Origin: Actinoplanes sichuanensis
GTDB taxonomy: Bacteria; Actinomycetota; Actinomycetes; Mycobacteriales; Micromonosporaceae
Direction of reading: 5' to 3'
DNA: 64,000 bases
Assembly (NCBI RefSeq): GCF_033097365.1
Contig: NZ_AP028461.1
Location: forward strand, 4,836,001-4,900,000
Below, one piece after another: positions 25,142 through 33,673 of this stretch. Numbering within the stretch: position 1 is the stretch's first letter; every line of letters starts with the position of its first letter. The position numbers and the translations under genes were made by a program. The notes under the pieces are model-generated. The model was not told where the DNA came from, did not search any database, and saw only the letters and a program-made list of their open reading frames with translations.

Positions 25142-25969
25142 ATGAGAACAAACCGATTCGCCGCCCTCGTCGCCGCCGTCCTGGCCCTGGCGGGTGCGCA
25201 GGTCGTCACCGCTCCCGCCCAGGCCGTCCCGGGCCGCGTCCGTATCGCGGCCACCTCGGCGAACAACAACTCCACCCTCAAGTCGGTCAACGCCGTCTGT
25301 CCCGCACCGACCCGCGTCGTCGGCGGCGGCGGCTGGGCGTTCGACAACGACGCGAACAAGGTCCGCCTGATCCGGCTGGAGCCACTCAGCAGCTCGTCGC
25401 AGAGCAGCTACTTCGTGCAGGCAGAGGCCGAGATCGGGTTCACCGGGAACTGGTGGCTGGAGGCCTACGCGATCTGCGCGACGACACCGGCCGGCCACCA
25501 GATCGTGCAGGCCACGAGCACCCCGGCCTCCGGCACCTTCGTCTCCCGGATCGTCGACTGCCCGACCGGTAAGAGACTGCTCGGGACCGGCGCCACCATC
25601 CTCGGCGGCAACCGTGAGGTCGGCCTGCAACGTACCGGCTCCGACAACGGCCTGACCCGGTCGCTGGCCACCGCACGGGAGGACGCCGACGGATATGCCG
25701 GCAACTGGACGCTCACCGCGTACGGCGTCTGCGCCAATCCGGTCTCCGGAGCAGGCCTGAAAACGCAGCAGACCTCGGGCAGCGTGGCCAACTCCTCCTG
25801 CACGAGCGGCCTGGTCCACTCGGTCGGTGGCGGCGGCCCGTTCTTCGACGCCGGCCCGGTCTTCCTGATGAAACTCTTCCCGTCGAGCAACGGCAGCAGC
25901 ATGGGCAGCGCCATGACCGGCACCCCCTCGCACGGCATCACCGAGGTCAACGCGATCTGCGCGCCCTGA
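25142..25969 (+). CDS. Secreted protein with repeated beta-rich modules
   Basis: ATG followed by a typical Sec signal peptide (RTNRFAALVAAVLALAGAQVVTAPAQA-VPG). The mature 250 residues contain related segments of roughly 60-70 residues, each with a Cys near a VGGGGWAF or LLGTGATI-like Gly-rich strand and an ending such as WWLEAYAICA, WTLTAYGVCA or TEVNAICA. Six or more cysteines could pair. This resembles secreted actinobacterial proteins of unknown function. It is transcribed divergently from the GntR operon, and a strong hairpin terminator follows 9 bp after its stop. Confidence 0.7.
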   Translation: MRTNRFAALVAAVLALAGAQVVTAPAQAVPGRVRIAATSANNNSTLKSVNAVCPAPTRVVGGGGWAFDNDANKVRLIRLEPLSSSSQSSYFVQAEAEIGFTGNWWLEAYAICATTPAGHQIVQATSTPASGTFVSRIVDCPTGKRLLGTGATILGGNREVGLQRTGSDNGLTRSLATAREDADGYAGNWTLTAYGVCANPVSGAGLKTQQTSGSVANSSCTSGLVHSVGGGGPFFDAGPVFLMKLFPSSNGSSMGSAMTGTPSHGITEVNAICAP

Positions 25970-28709
25970 CCGAGTGAACTGGCCCGGCACCCTGATGCCG
26001 GGCCAGTTTCGCGCGCACCTCACCGGCCGGAAGGCCCAGTTCGTCCAGCAGGATCACCGCCTGCTGCCAGGCCTCGCGCGCCCGCCCCAGGTCACCGGTG
26101 GCACTGCACGAGTCACCGAGCAGGGCCAGGCACTTAGCCTCCTGCGGCCGATCGTGTGCCTCCCGGAACAGCCGTACCGCCTCGGCGTAGCCGTCGGTCG
26201 CCGACACCCGTTCGCCGCGCTGCTCGTTGAGGTGCGCCATGTTGAGCGCCGTGTTGGCCTGGCCGTGGACGTCGCCGATCTCCCGGGACAGCCGCAACGA
26301 CGCCCGACACGCCGTCAGCGCCTCGGTGTACCGGCCGACCTGCCCCAGCCCCCACCCGATGTTGTTCAACGCGCGGGCCTGCCCGGCCCGGCTGCCCGAC
26401 TCCTGATAGAGCCGCAGCGACTCCTCGTCGTGGGACAGCATGCTGTCGAGGTCACCCAGCCGCGCGTACATCCGGGCGAGGTTGACGTGGGTTTGCGCCG
26501 CACCGGCCAGGTCACCGACGGTGTCGAAGAGCGCCAGCGCCGCGGTCAGGTCGGCGCTCGCCTCGGCGTCGCGGGCCAGCACGTCCCGCACCCGACCCAG
26601 CGCGCGCAGGGCATGCGCCTCCCGCCGCGGATCACCGATCCGGCGTGCGGCGGCGACCGCGCTGCGCTGGACGAGCTCCTGGTCGTTCCAGCGTCCCTGC
26701 AGGTTGAGCACGTTGGACAGGGTCCACGCCAGCTGCCAGACCGCCTGATCGGCCAGGCCCGCGACGGTGAAGGCGCCGATCAGGGCGTCGTGCTCGGCGG
26801 TGAACCAGGCGAGGGCGGCATTACGGTCGGTGAACCGCTCGGCGACCACCCCGGCCACGGCGGGCGGCGGTTCGATCGGTTCCCGGGAGGGATAAACGAG
26901 CAGGTCGGCGCGATGCGCCGACTGCACATAGTGGTCCAGCAGCCGGGCACACGCACGGTCGGCCCCGGGGTCACCCGTTGCGAGTTCTCTGGCGTACGCC
27001 CGGAGTAGATCATGCATCAGCCAGCGGCCCGGCAGATGCTCCTGGATCAGGCCGGCCTCGGTGAGCACGGCCAGCGCCGCCCGCGCTTCGGCGACCGGGA
27101 CACCGGCCAGACCAGCCGCCACCGGAGCCGTTACGTCCCGGCCCCAATGCAGGCCGAGCAGCCGGAACAGCGCCGCCGGCCCGGCGTCCAGAGCACGCAC
27201 CGAACAGTCGAACACGGCCCGGATGTCGATCGCGGCGTCGTCACCGGCGAAGCCGTACAGGGTGGTGTCCAGTTCGGCGACGAGCTCGGCCAGCGGCAGG
27301 GCCGGGCTGAGCACCGCGCGCCCGGCCACGATCGCCAGCGCCAGCGGAAGCCGGGCGCACCGCTCGACGAGCCGTCGTACCGCCTCCGGCTCGGCCGCGA
27401 CCCGCGCTTCGCCGATCCGACGACCGAGCAGACTCACGGCCTCCTCGGCGGTGAGCAGATCGAGCTCGACCGGCTGGGCGTTGTTCAGCGCGATCAGCCC
27501 CGGCATCTGATGACGGCTGGTCACCACGACGACGCAGCCCGACGCACCCGGCAGCAACGGCCGAACCTGACCCGCCTCGCGGGCGTTGTCCAGCACGACC
27601 AGCATCCGGCGGCCGGCCAGCAGACTCCGATAAAGAGCGCCACGCGCCTGCAGGCCGTTCGGTATCCGCCCCGGCTCGACGGCCAGCGCTCCCAGCAGGT
27701 CCAGCAGCGCCTCCGCGGGGCTCAACGGGGGCGACTCCGGGTCGTAGCCACGCAGATTCACGTACAACTGCCCGTCCGGGAAACGACCGGCGACCTGATG
27801 CGACCAGTGCACCGCCAGGGCGGTCTTACCGACGCCCGCGGTGCCGGTCACCGAGGAGATCACCACGGCGGTGGCCTGTTCCCGGTCCAGCGCGGCGTCC
27901 AGCCGGGCCAGGTCCGCGGTCCGCCCGGTGAACGCCTGCGGCGCGGCCGGAAGCTGCCGTGGAACCAGTGGTGTCGACGGTGCCGGGGACTCCCCGGCCA
28001 CCATCTCCTGATACAGATCGCGCAGCCCGGCGCTCGGATCGATACCCAGTTCGTCGGCCAGCCTGGCCCGTAGCCGGCGGTAGCGTCGCATCGCCTCGGC
28101 CGACCGGCCACTGCGGTGCAACGCGGTCATCTCCTGCGCGGCCACCCGCTCGTCGAGCGGATACCGGGCCGAACACCGGGCGAGATCACCGAGCAGCAGC
28201 GTGTGCTCGCCCCGGCGCAGGGCGACGTCGTGGTGGTCGAGTTCGGCGGCGAGCCGGTCGACTTCGAGAGCCCGGCGCACGTCGTTGAACCAGGGCGTGT
28301 CCAGCGTCGCGAACGCCTCCCCCCGCCACAACCGCGCCGCCGCCGCGAACAGCCGCGCCGCGGTGGCGTCGTCGGCGGCCGCCCGGGCTTCGGCCACCAG
28401 CCGCCGGAACCGGTGCAGGTCCACGCTGTCCGGGTCGGCCAGCAGCGTGTATCCGGCCGGCCCGCGCTGGATCGCGACACCGGACAGCACCTGCCGCAGC
28501 CGGGACAGATACCCGGCGAGAGCGGTACGCCCGTGGCGCGGCAGCCGGTCGGCCCACACCCGGTCGATCAGCGTGTCGGCGTGCACCGGCTGATTGACAT
28601 CCACCAGGAGAGCCGCGAGAACCGCGCGTTGGCGTGCGTGCCCGACTCCGACGGCCGTGCCGTCCACGGTCGCGACCACGTCACCGAGCACCCGAAAATC
28701 GACCGTCAC
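25947..28709 (-). CDS. AfsR/SARP-type regulator with NB-ARC (STAND) and TPR domains
   Basis: The 920-residue protein starts at GTG with GGGAGG upstream. It has an OmpR-like winged helix (about 1-95), a bacterial transcriptional activation domain (about 96-240, LADELGIDPSAGLRDLYQEM), an NB-ARC ATPase with Walker A GTAGVGKT (289-296) and MLVVLDNAREAGQVRPLLPG (Walker B area), then a C-terminal array of TPR helices (for example ALNNIGWGLGQVGRYTEALTACRASL). AfsR relatives activate secondary-metabolism genes after ATP hydrolysis. It begins 76 bp downstream of the pseudo-CHAT gene on the same strand, so it may be read from the CHAT operon; a sensor role for that locus is an inference. The 3' end overlaps the convergent secreted-protein gene by 23 bp. 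Confidence 0.85.
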   Translation of the reverse strand: MTVDFRVLGDVVATVDGTAVGVGHARQRAVLAALLVDVNQPVHADTLIDRVWADRLPRHGRTALAGYLSRLRQVLSGVAIQRGPAGYTLLADPDSVDLHRFRRLVAEARAAADDATAARLFAAAARLWRGEAFATLDTPWFNDVRRALEVDRLAAELDHHDVALRRGEHTLLLGDLARCSARYPLDERVAAQEMTALHRSGRSAEAMRRYRRLRARLADELGIDPSAGLRDLYQEMVAGESPAPSTPLVPRQLPAAPQAFTGRTADLARLDAALDREQATAVVISSVTGTAGVGKTALAVHWSHQVAGRFPDGQLYVNLRGYDPESPPLSPAEALLDLLGALAVEPGRIPNGLQARGALYRSLLAGRRMLVVLDNAREAGQVRPLLPGASGCVVVVTSRHQMPGLIALNNAQPVELDLLTAEEAVSLLGRRIGEARVAAEPEAVRRLVERCARLPLALAIVAGRAVLSPALPLAELVAELDTTLYGFAGDDAAIDIRAVFDCSVRALDAGPAALFRLLGLHWGRDVTAPVAAGLAGVPVAEARAALAVLTEAGLIQEHLPGRWLMHDLLRAYARELATGDPGADRACARLLDHYVQSAHRADLLVYPSREPIEPPPAVAGVVAERFTDRNAALAWFTAEHDALIGAFTVAGLADQAVWQLAWTLSNVLNLQGRWNDQELVQRSAVAAARRIGDPRREAHALRALGRVRDVLARDAEASADLTAALALFDTVGDLAGAAQTHVNLARMYARLGDLDSMLSHDEESLRLYQESGSRAGQARALNNIGWGLGQVGRYTEALTACRASLRLSREIGDVHGQANTALNMAHLNEQRGERVSATDGYAEAVRLFREAHDRPQEAKCLALLGDSCSATGDLGRAREAWQQAVILLDELGLPAGEVRAKLARHQGAGPVHSVRARRSR
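25978..26007 (+). terminator. Intrinsic terminator-like hairpin
   Basis: A perfect 12-bp stem ACTGGCCCGGCA / TGCCGGGCCAGT with a 6-nt loop, followed by TTC. It directly follows the secreted-protein gene and lies within the 3' coding end of the convergent SARP gene. Confidence 0.75.
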
Positions 28710-28785
28710 CCATACCTCCCGGGCGATTATGCCGGGCGGGTCACAGCGCCGACCGATGACCGGACCGAGCCGGCCCGCGTTCGGA

Positions 28786-30837
28786 TCAACAGCCGTGGCA
28801 GACCAGCACTCCGGCGCAGGCCGGGTCGCTGAGGTCGACGGCGGCGTCGATGCCCCGGTATTCGGCGGCCAGCAGCTCCGGCGGCTTACGCCGGGGGTCG
28901 CGCAGCCAGGACCGGACCGCCGCGACCGCCTCGGCCGGTTCCAGCCCGTCGTCGACCAGCGCGGTGTGCAACATCCAGTAGACGAGTGATGCCACTCGAT
29001 CGTCGACGGCCGCGGTGAAGCCGATCACCGAGGTGAACCCGCCGGTCAGCAAGGCCTCGGCCAGCGCCCCGAGGGCGGCCGGTGTCGGGGGCAGGATCGC
29101 CACGCCACCCGGACCCGGCGACGCGGACACCGCGATCGTGGCCGGAGTCAGAATCGTGCCGTCGGCCAGTTCGAGGGCACCCTCGACGGTGACACCGCAA
29201 CCGAGGTGCAGCACCGACGCGTTCAGGTGCGCCATGACCTGCGCGGGGGTCGCCTCGCCGTGGTTCTGCTCGATCGTGTGGCCCAGGCCGGTCGAGCGAG
29301 GGTAGAAGGCCCGCCGAAGCCGAAGCACGTCGACGGTGGCGCTTTCCCGGTCGGCACGCGGGTTGGCGACGAAGACCGCCGCCTCGGCGATCGGGCGGCG
29401 GCCGCGGCGGATCAGCGTGAGCAGCTGGGCGGCGGTCCGGACCTGCGACACCGTCGCGTCACCGGTGATCGGCGTGGTGGCGGCGACCCGGCCGGTCCAG
29501 TCGGCGCCGGGCACGACCGGTTCCCAGGTTCCGGCGGCGGTCAGTGCCCTCGACGGATAGACCAGCGCTTTGAGGCCGGCGTCCCGCATCGCGGCGGCGA
29601 CCTCGGCGAAGGCCGCTTCCAGAGGTGCGGCGCCGGGCAGGTCGGCGGCGATACCGAGGGCACGCTCGACCTGTTCCGCGGGCATGCCGGGCAGGTCGGC
29701 GGCGATCCGTTCGAGGCAGCGGGCGGCGGCGTCCAGGTCACCGAGGCCGTCCGGTGGTTCGGCGCCGTCGTGGTGATGGCGGGCGATCAGGGCGACGGCC
29801 AGGGTCAACCGGTCGGCGGGTCGGCTGCCGGGAGCTTCGACGGTCGCGGCGGCCAGGGCGACCTGTTCGTCGACTGTCGGCGAGCCGGTCCGCATCAGGG
29901 TGCGGAGTTCGGCGGCGGGTGTCGCGGGGATCGGGTCCGGCTGAGGGCGAGGCACCGGGCCGCCCGCCGGGATCGGGCCGTCGACTACGGCGACACGGCC
30001 CGGGTCGAAGGGGATGTCGGGTCGGTCGCGTTCGTCGAACGGCCGCCCCGGTCTCGCCGGTTGCGCCGTCGGCTCCCCGGCCTGATCCGGGTCGGCGGGC
30101 GTCCCCGGCGGCCCAGAGGCGGCGGGCGTCCCCGGCGGCGCGGGGGTGGCGGGCGTCTCCGGCGGTTTACGGGGAGCGGGGACGAAGGCCGGGATGTCCG
30201 GCATCGGCGGCGGCGTCATACCGCGGCCACGCATCTGCTCCTGCAGCCTCTGCATCGCCGTGACCATCTGGGCGAGCCGTCCGAAATCCATGCCGCCGGA
30301 ACCGCCGACCAGCCCGCGCAGCAGCTCGGCGACCTCGACCAGGGTCCGCGCCGACGAGGTCAGCTCCGCGCTGACCGGCGGCCCGTCGGCGACCTCCCGG
30401 AACAGGGCGATCGCCCGGTCGATGTCGCGGGCGTCACCCGCCGGGCGGCCCGGCAGCAACGCCCCCGGCGAGGTCATCATCGCGGTCGCCCCGGCCATCA
30501 GCAGCTGACCGAGGACCAGTCGGGACCCGCCGCTGAGCACCGGTGACTGCCCGGGGAAACCCAGTGACTCGTCCAGCAGGTGGATGCCCGTGGTGCGGTC
30601 CCGGGGGTCGCCACCGTGCAGCAGGTGCCGCATGCCGTACAGCCATCCCAGCTGCGCGGCGACCTGCCCGCGCAGCTCCTCACCCGGATCGACCCGCTGG
30701 TAGGCCTTCTCCAGCACACCGATCGCCTCGTCCAGGTACTGGCGTGCGCCCGCCGACCCCGGCCCGGCCCGCAGGTACCGGTTGGTCAGCTCGGCACCCT
30801 TCTCGACCTGCCCACGCAGACTCTCGTAGTCGGACAT
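28786..30837 (-). CDS. TPR-like protein with degenerate CHAT domain (pseudo-protease)
   Basis: ATG with GAGGAG upstream. Residues 1-180 are helical and repeat-like (YLDEAIGVLEKAYQRVDPGEELRGQVAAQLGWLYGMRH). A proline-rich linker (about 215-290) follows, then a further helical part and a C-terminal domain (about 400-683) with the layout of CHAT. The catalytic histidine site reads LHLGCG instead of LHL(A/S)CHG, and the nucleophile site reads IAVSAS where LAAC is expected, so Cys is replaced by Ser573 and His is lost. The C-terminus ends in the Cys-rich CAGVLVCHGC. It lies 19 bp downstream of the active CHAT gene and is probably a dead partner or regulator of it. Confidence 0.75.
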   Translation of the reverse strand: MSDYESLRGQVEKGAELTNRYLRAGPGSAGARQYLDEAIGVLEKAYQRVDPGEELRGQVAAQLGWLYGMRHLLHGGDPRDRTTGIHLLDESLGFPGQSPVLSGGSRLVLGQLLMAGATAMMTSPGALLPGRPAGDARDIDRAIALFREVADGPPVSAELTSSARTLVEVAELLRGLVGGSGGMDFGRLAQMVTAMQRLQEQMRGRGMTPPPMPDIPAFVPAPRKPPETPATPAPPGTPAASGPPGTPADPDQAGEPTAQPARPGRPFDERDRPDIPFDPGRVAVVDGPIPAGGPVPRPQPDPIPATPAAELRTLMRTGSPTVDEQVALAAATVEAPGSRPADRLTLAVALIARHHHDGAEPPDGLGDLDAAARCLERIAADLPGMPAEQVERALGIAADLPGAAPLEAAFAEVAAAMRDAGLKALVYPSRALTAAGTWEPVVPGADWTGRVAATTPITGDATVSQVRTAAQLLTLIRRGRRPIAEAAVFVANPRADRESATVDVLRLRRAFYPRSTGLGHTIEQNHGEATPAQVMAHLNASVLHLGCGVTVEGALELADGTILTPATIAVSASPGPGGVAILPPTPAALGALAEALLTGGFTSVIGFTAAVDDRVASLVYWMLHTALVDDGLEPAEAVAAVRSWLRDPRRKPPELLAAEYRGIDAAVDLSDPACAGVLVCHGC

Positions 30838-30856
30838 CCCTGGCTCCTCTCGGTCG

Positions 30857-33535
30857 TCACCGGCCGCCGTGGACGAACGCGGCCCACGAGGCGACCGCGG
30901 CCAGGTCGGCCCCGGCCAGCCGGTCGCGTAGCACCGCGGGCATGTCGTCCGGGATCTGCCGCTTCGGGTCGAGCATCCACAGCTGGGCGTCCCGCAGCGC
31001 CGCCCACGGCGGGCGACCGGCCACCCGCAGATTGCGATGCACCATGAACATCAGCGCCGAGGTGGCACTGTCCGGGACGTTCCACTGGCTGGACAGCACG
31101 GTGCGGGCGCCGCCGGCCAGGAACGCGGTGCCGAGGCTGTACGCCTCGTCGAAACCGCTGAGGGACAACCCGGTCTGGCAGGCGGCGAGCACGACAAGAC
31201 CCAGGGCACGTTCCGGTACGGCGGTGAGCAGTGCGATGAGTTCTTCGGCGGTCAGCTGGCCGGTGTCCCGCTCGTCCGTCGCGAGCTGCAGATAGGCGGT
31301 GGCGCGTGGTCCGCCGGTACGGACGAACCCGTGACATGCCAGGTGCAGCATGCCCCCGGAGACCGGCCCGGGAGTGGTCAGCCAGGACCGTACCTCAGCG
31401 GACGTGCCACCGCCGCTGCGGCTGGGCGTGCCGTCCGGACGGCGGCCCAGGTAGCGGGCGCCGGGGTAGAAGAACTGGCGGATCGCGTACGCCTCGAGCC
31501 GTGCCGCCGGCAGTGCCCGCACCCGGGCGCCGGCCTCCGGGTCGCCGACGATCAACCCGGTACCGGACCGCGGAACGGGCGCGAGAGAGGCCGAGCGCAC
31601 CAGCATCCGCGCCGAGGCCGCCTGCGAGACGGCGATCAGCTCGACCGCGTAACGGCCGTCGCCTCGCCGGGCCGCCTGCCACGGGACGCGCGACAGGTCA
31701 CCCATCGGGATCAGCACGATCCGGTACGGCCGGCCCGCGGTGGCGGGCAGCCTCGGCAGGTACGTCTCGATCAGCGGCCGCATCACCGCGTCCCACGCCC
31801 AGCGGCCGATGTCGGCGAGTCGTTCGGTGAGTTCGTCGTCGTCCTGCTCCTCGGCGTCGTCGAGCTCACGATCGACCACGTGCCGGCTCAGTACCGTCAG
31901 GTACTCGTCGATGCGAGGTGCCATCTCGGCGGTCAGGCCCAGGAGGGTGAGGAAGCTCGGCGGTCCCACCACCGGCGCGATGACGGCATGCCCGGGCCGC
32001 ACCCTCTCCCCCGGCACCAGGTAGACCAGCGCATCCGCTTCGAGGTCGGTCAGCGCCTGCTGGATCTCGGCGTACCCGGGCGGGTCGAGCAGCCCGCCGG
32101 TGGCGCTGGTGCGGCTCAACGCGGTCATCACATCGCGGCGAAGCTCGGTGGGCAGGGCGGCCGGGTCCCCGGTCGACGCGGCGACCCGCCATCGGTCGGC
32201 GAGCGCGATCTCGCCCGCCTCGGCGAGACGGTCGGCGAGCGATCCGGTCACGGTGGCGGCGAACAGGGCCAGACCACGCCCGGCGTCGAGCGCGGTGATC
32301 GCCGCCGCCGGGTCGGTGGCGGCCAGACACTGCCGGGCCACCTCGATCGCCTCGTCACCGGCATCGCGTACCGCGGCGGTCGCAGCGACCAGGTCGGGCT
32401 GGACCAGCACCTGCCAGACCCGGCCGCGCAGCCCGTCGAGAGCGACCAGGTGCGCTGCGGGACGGTCACCGAGGTGGCGGCCGATCTGCCCGGCCATCTC
32501 GCTGATGATCTGCCACTGGGGATGGTGCGGCCCACCGGCGAGTGCCCGGGCCTCGTCGACGATCCCGGCCGCCTCGCGCAGCGCCCGGCCGTCGCCGGAC
32601 AGCTCGTGGCGGTGCATCAACGCGGTGGCCAGGGTGCCGAGGTGCACGACACGCATCGGGTCGTCCGGGCCGATCAGGGCGAGAGCCTTGCGTAGCTGGT
32701 CGAGGCCGAGTTCGAGGCGCGCGGGGTCGGTCTCGCGGCCCGCTCGCAGGGCGGTCAGACCGGCCTGGCTGTGCAGCAGGGCCCGGTCGGCGGGGGCCAG
32801 GCCGGGCCGCTCACTGTGCGCGACGAACGCGGCCATCTCCTCGTCGGAGGGTCGGGGCGAGTCGTCGTCGATCAGGCCGGCGAAGGTGGCGAGACCGGGC
32901 GACGCCTCGTCGAACGCGGCCCGGACCGGTCCGTCCGGGAGCGCGTCGATGGTGTGCTGGATGACCGCCGGGTCGTACCGCCGGTCGGCGAGCATGCCTG
33001 CCATGCGGGTCAGCACCGCGGCCTCGGGCTGATTCGCGAGGTGTGGAGGCAGCCCCGCCAGGAACTCCGCGATCTCCTCGGGCAGGTGAACCATCGCCCC
33101 GGCATCTGCGCGACGGACGCCGACGGCGAACCGCAGTGCCGTCCGTGCCGAGGTGAACAGTGGCTGCAGGACCGCGTCGTCGGGGTGCTCGGCGGCCAGC
33201 CGCTCCAGGCGCTCCAGGTTGCCGGCGGGATCCTCGTCGGGCTGGGCGAGCAGCAGAACCTCGGCGGCGACCCGGGTCCGCGGCCAGCCCGGGGTGGCCG
33301 GTGGATCGCTGTCGGCCGCCGCGAGCAGCCCGGGCATCGCCCGGGTCGGCACGGGGCCGGGCACCGTCCCGGTCTTGAAGATCGCCTCGATGAGGCCGGC
33401 GGCCAGCCGGGCGCGGCCGGGCGCCCCGTCCGGCAGCTGTTCGAAGTCGCGCACCGCGGCGTCGAGGTCGCCGTGCCCGGCAACTGCGGCGGCGATGGCG
33501 GCGTACCGCGCGACCACCGCGTCCTGATCGCTCAC
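30857..33535 (-). CDS. TPR-CHAT protease, active-site residues intact
   Basis: The GTG at 33535 is used because GGAGG precedes it; upstream codons of the frame lie in the repeat-rich promoter. The 892-residue protein has about 650 residues of helical repeats (for example PADRALLHSQAGLTALRAGRETDPARLELGLDQLRKAL) and a C-terminal CHAT domain. The domain has GMLHLACHG with His735 and LVVLAACQTG with Cys786, the dyad of this caspase-like (clan CD) peptidase fold, and SSQWNVPD. The C-terminal block LWMLDPKRQIPDDMPAVLRDRL ... WAAFVHGGR is shared with the CHAT at 40157. It is followed by a pseudo-CHAT and is divergent from the cyclase-like/caspase pair. Confidence 0.9.
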   Translation of the reverse strand: MSDQDAVVARYAAIAAAVAGHGDLDAAVRDFEQLPDGAPGRARLAAGLIEAIFKTGTVPGPVPTRAMPGLLAAADSDPPATPGWPRTRVAAEVLLLAQPDEDPAGNLERLERLAAEHPDDAVLQPLFTSARTALRFAVGVRRADAGAMVHLPEEIAEFLAGLPPHLANQPEAAVLTRMAGMLADRRYDPAVIQHTIDALPDGPVRAAFDEASPGLATFAGLIDDDSPRPSDEEMAAFVAHSERPGLAPADRALLHSQAGLTALRAGRETDPARLELGLDQLRKALALIGPDDPMRVVHLGTLATALMHRHELSGDGRALREAAGIVDEARALAGGPHHPQWQIISEMAGQIGRHLGDRPAAHLVALDGLRGRVWQVLVQPDLVAATAAVRDAGDEAIEVARQCLAATDPAAAITALDAGRGLALFAATVTGSLADRLAEAGEIALADRWRVAASTGDPAALPTELRRDVMTALSRTSATGGLLDPPGYAEIQQALTDLEADALVYLVPGERVRPGHAVIAPVVGPPSFLTLLGLTAEMAPRIDEYLTVLSRHVVDRELDDAEEQDDDELTERLADIGRWAWDAVMRPLIETYLPRLPATAGRPYRIVLIPMGDLSRVPWQAARRGDGRYAVELIAVSQAASARMLVRSASLAPVPRSGTGLIVGDPEAGARVRALPAARLEAYAIRQFFYPGARYLGRRPDGTPSRSGGGTSAEVRSWLTTPGPVSGGMLHLACHGFVRTGGPRATAYLQLATDERDTGQLTAEELIALLTAVPERALGLVVLAACQTGLSLSGFDEAYSLGTAFLAGGARTVLSSQWNVPDSATSALMFMVHRNLRVAGRPPWAALRDAQLWMLDPKRQIPDDMPAVLRDRLAGADLAAVASWAAFVHGGR

Positions 33536-33570
33536 CCGGTCCTCCGTCCGATCGATCCGTGCACTCCTGT

Positions 33571-33648
33571 TCTGACGGACCGGTCGCCGTCCGTCAGAGC
33601 GAGCCATCCGACAGAGAGCCGTCCGTCAGAGAAAGACGTCCGTCAGAG
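33571..33648. promoter_or_regulatory. Inverted repeat plus four tandem GTCCGTCAGAG copies
   Basis: TCTGACGGAC (33571) is perfectly inverted as GTCCGTCAGA (33589) across 8 bp. The right arm begins a series GTCCGTCAGAG at 33589, ATCCGACAGAG at 33606, and exact copies at 33621 and 33638, spaced 15-17 bp. The array lies in the 138-bp divergent promoter region between the CHAT gene and the cyclase-like gene, so it probably controls both. Confidence 0.6.
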
Positions 33649-33673
33649 AGAGACGGGTCTGGGAGGGGAACCG

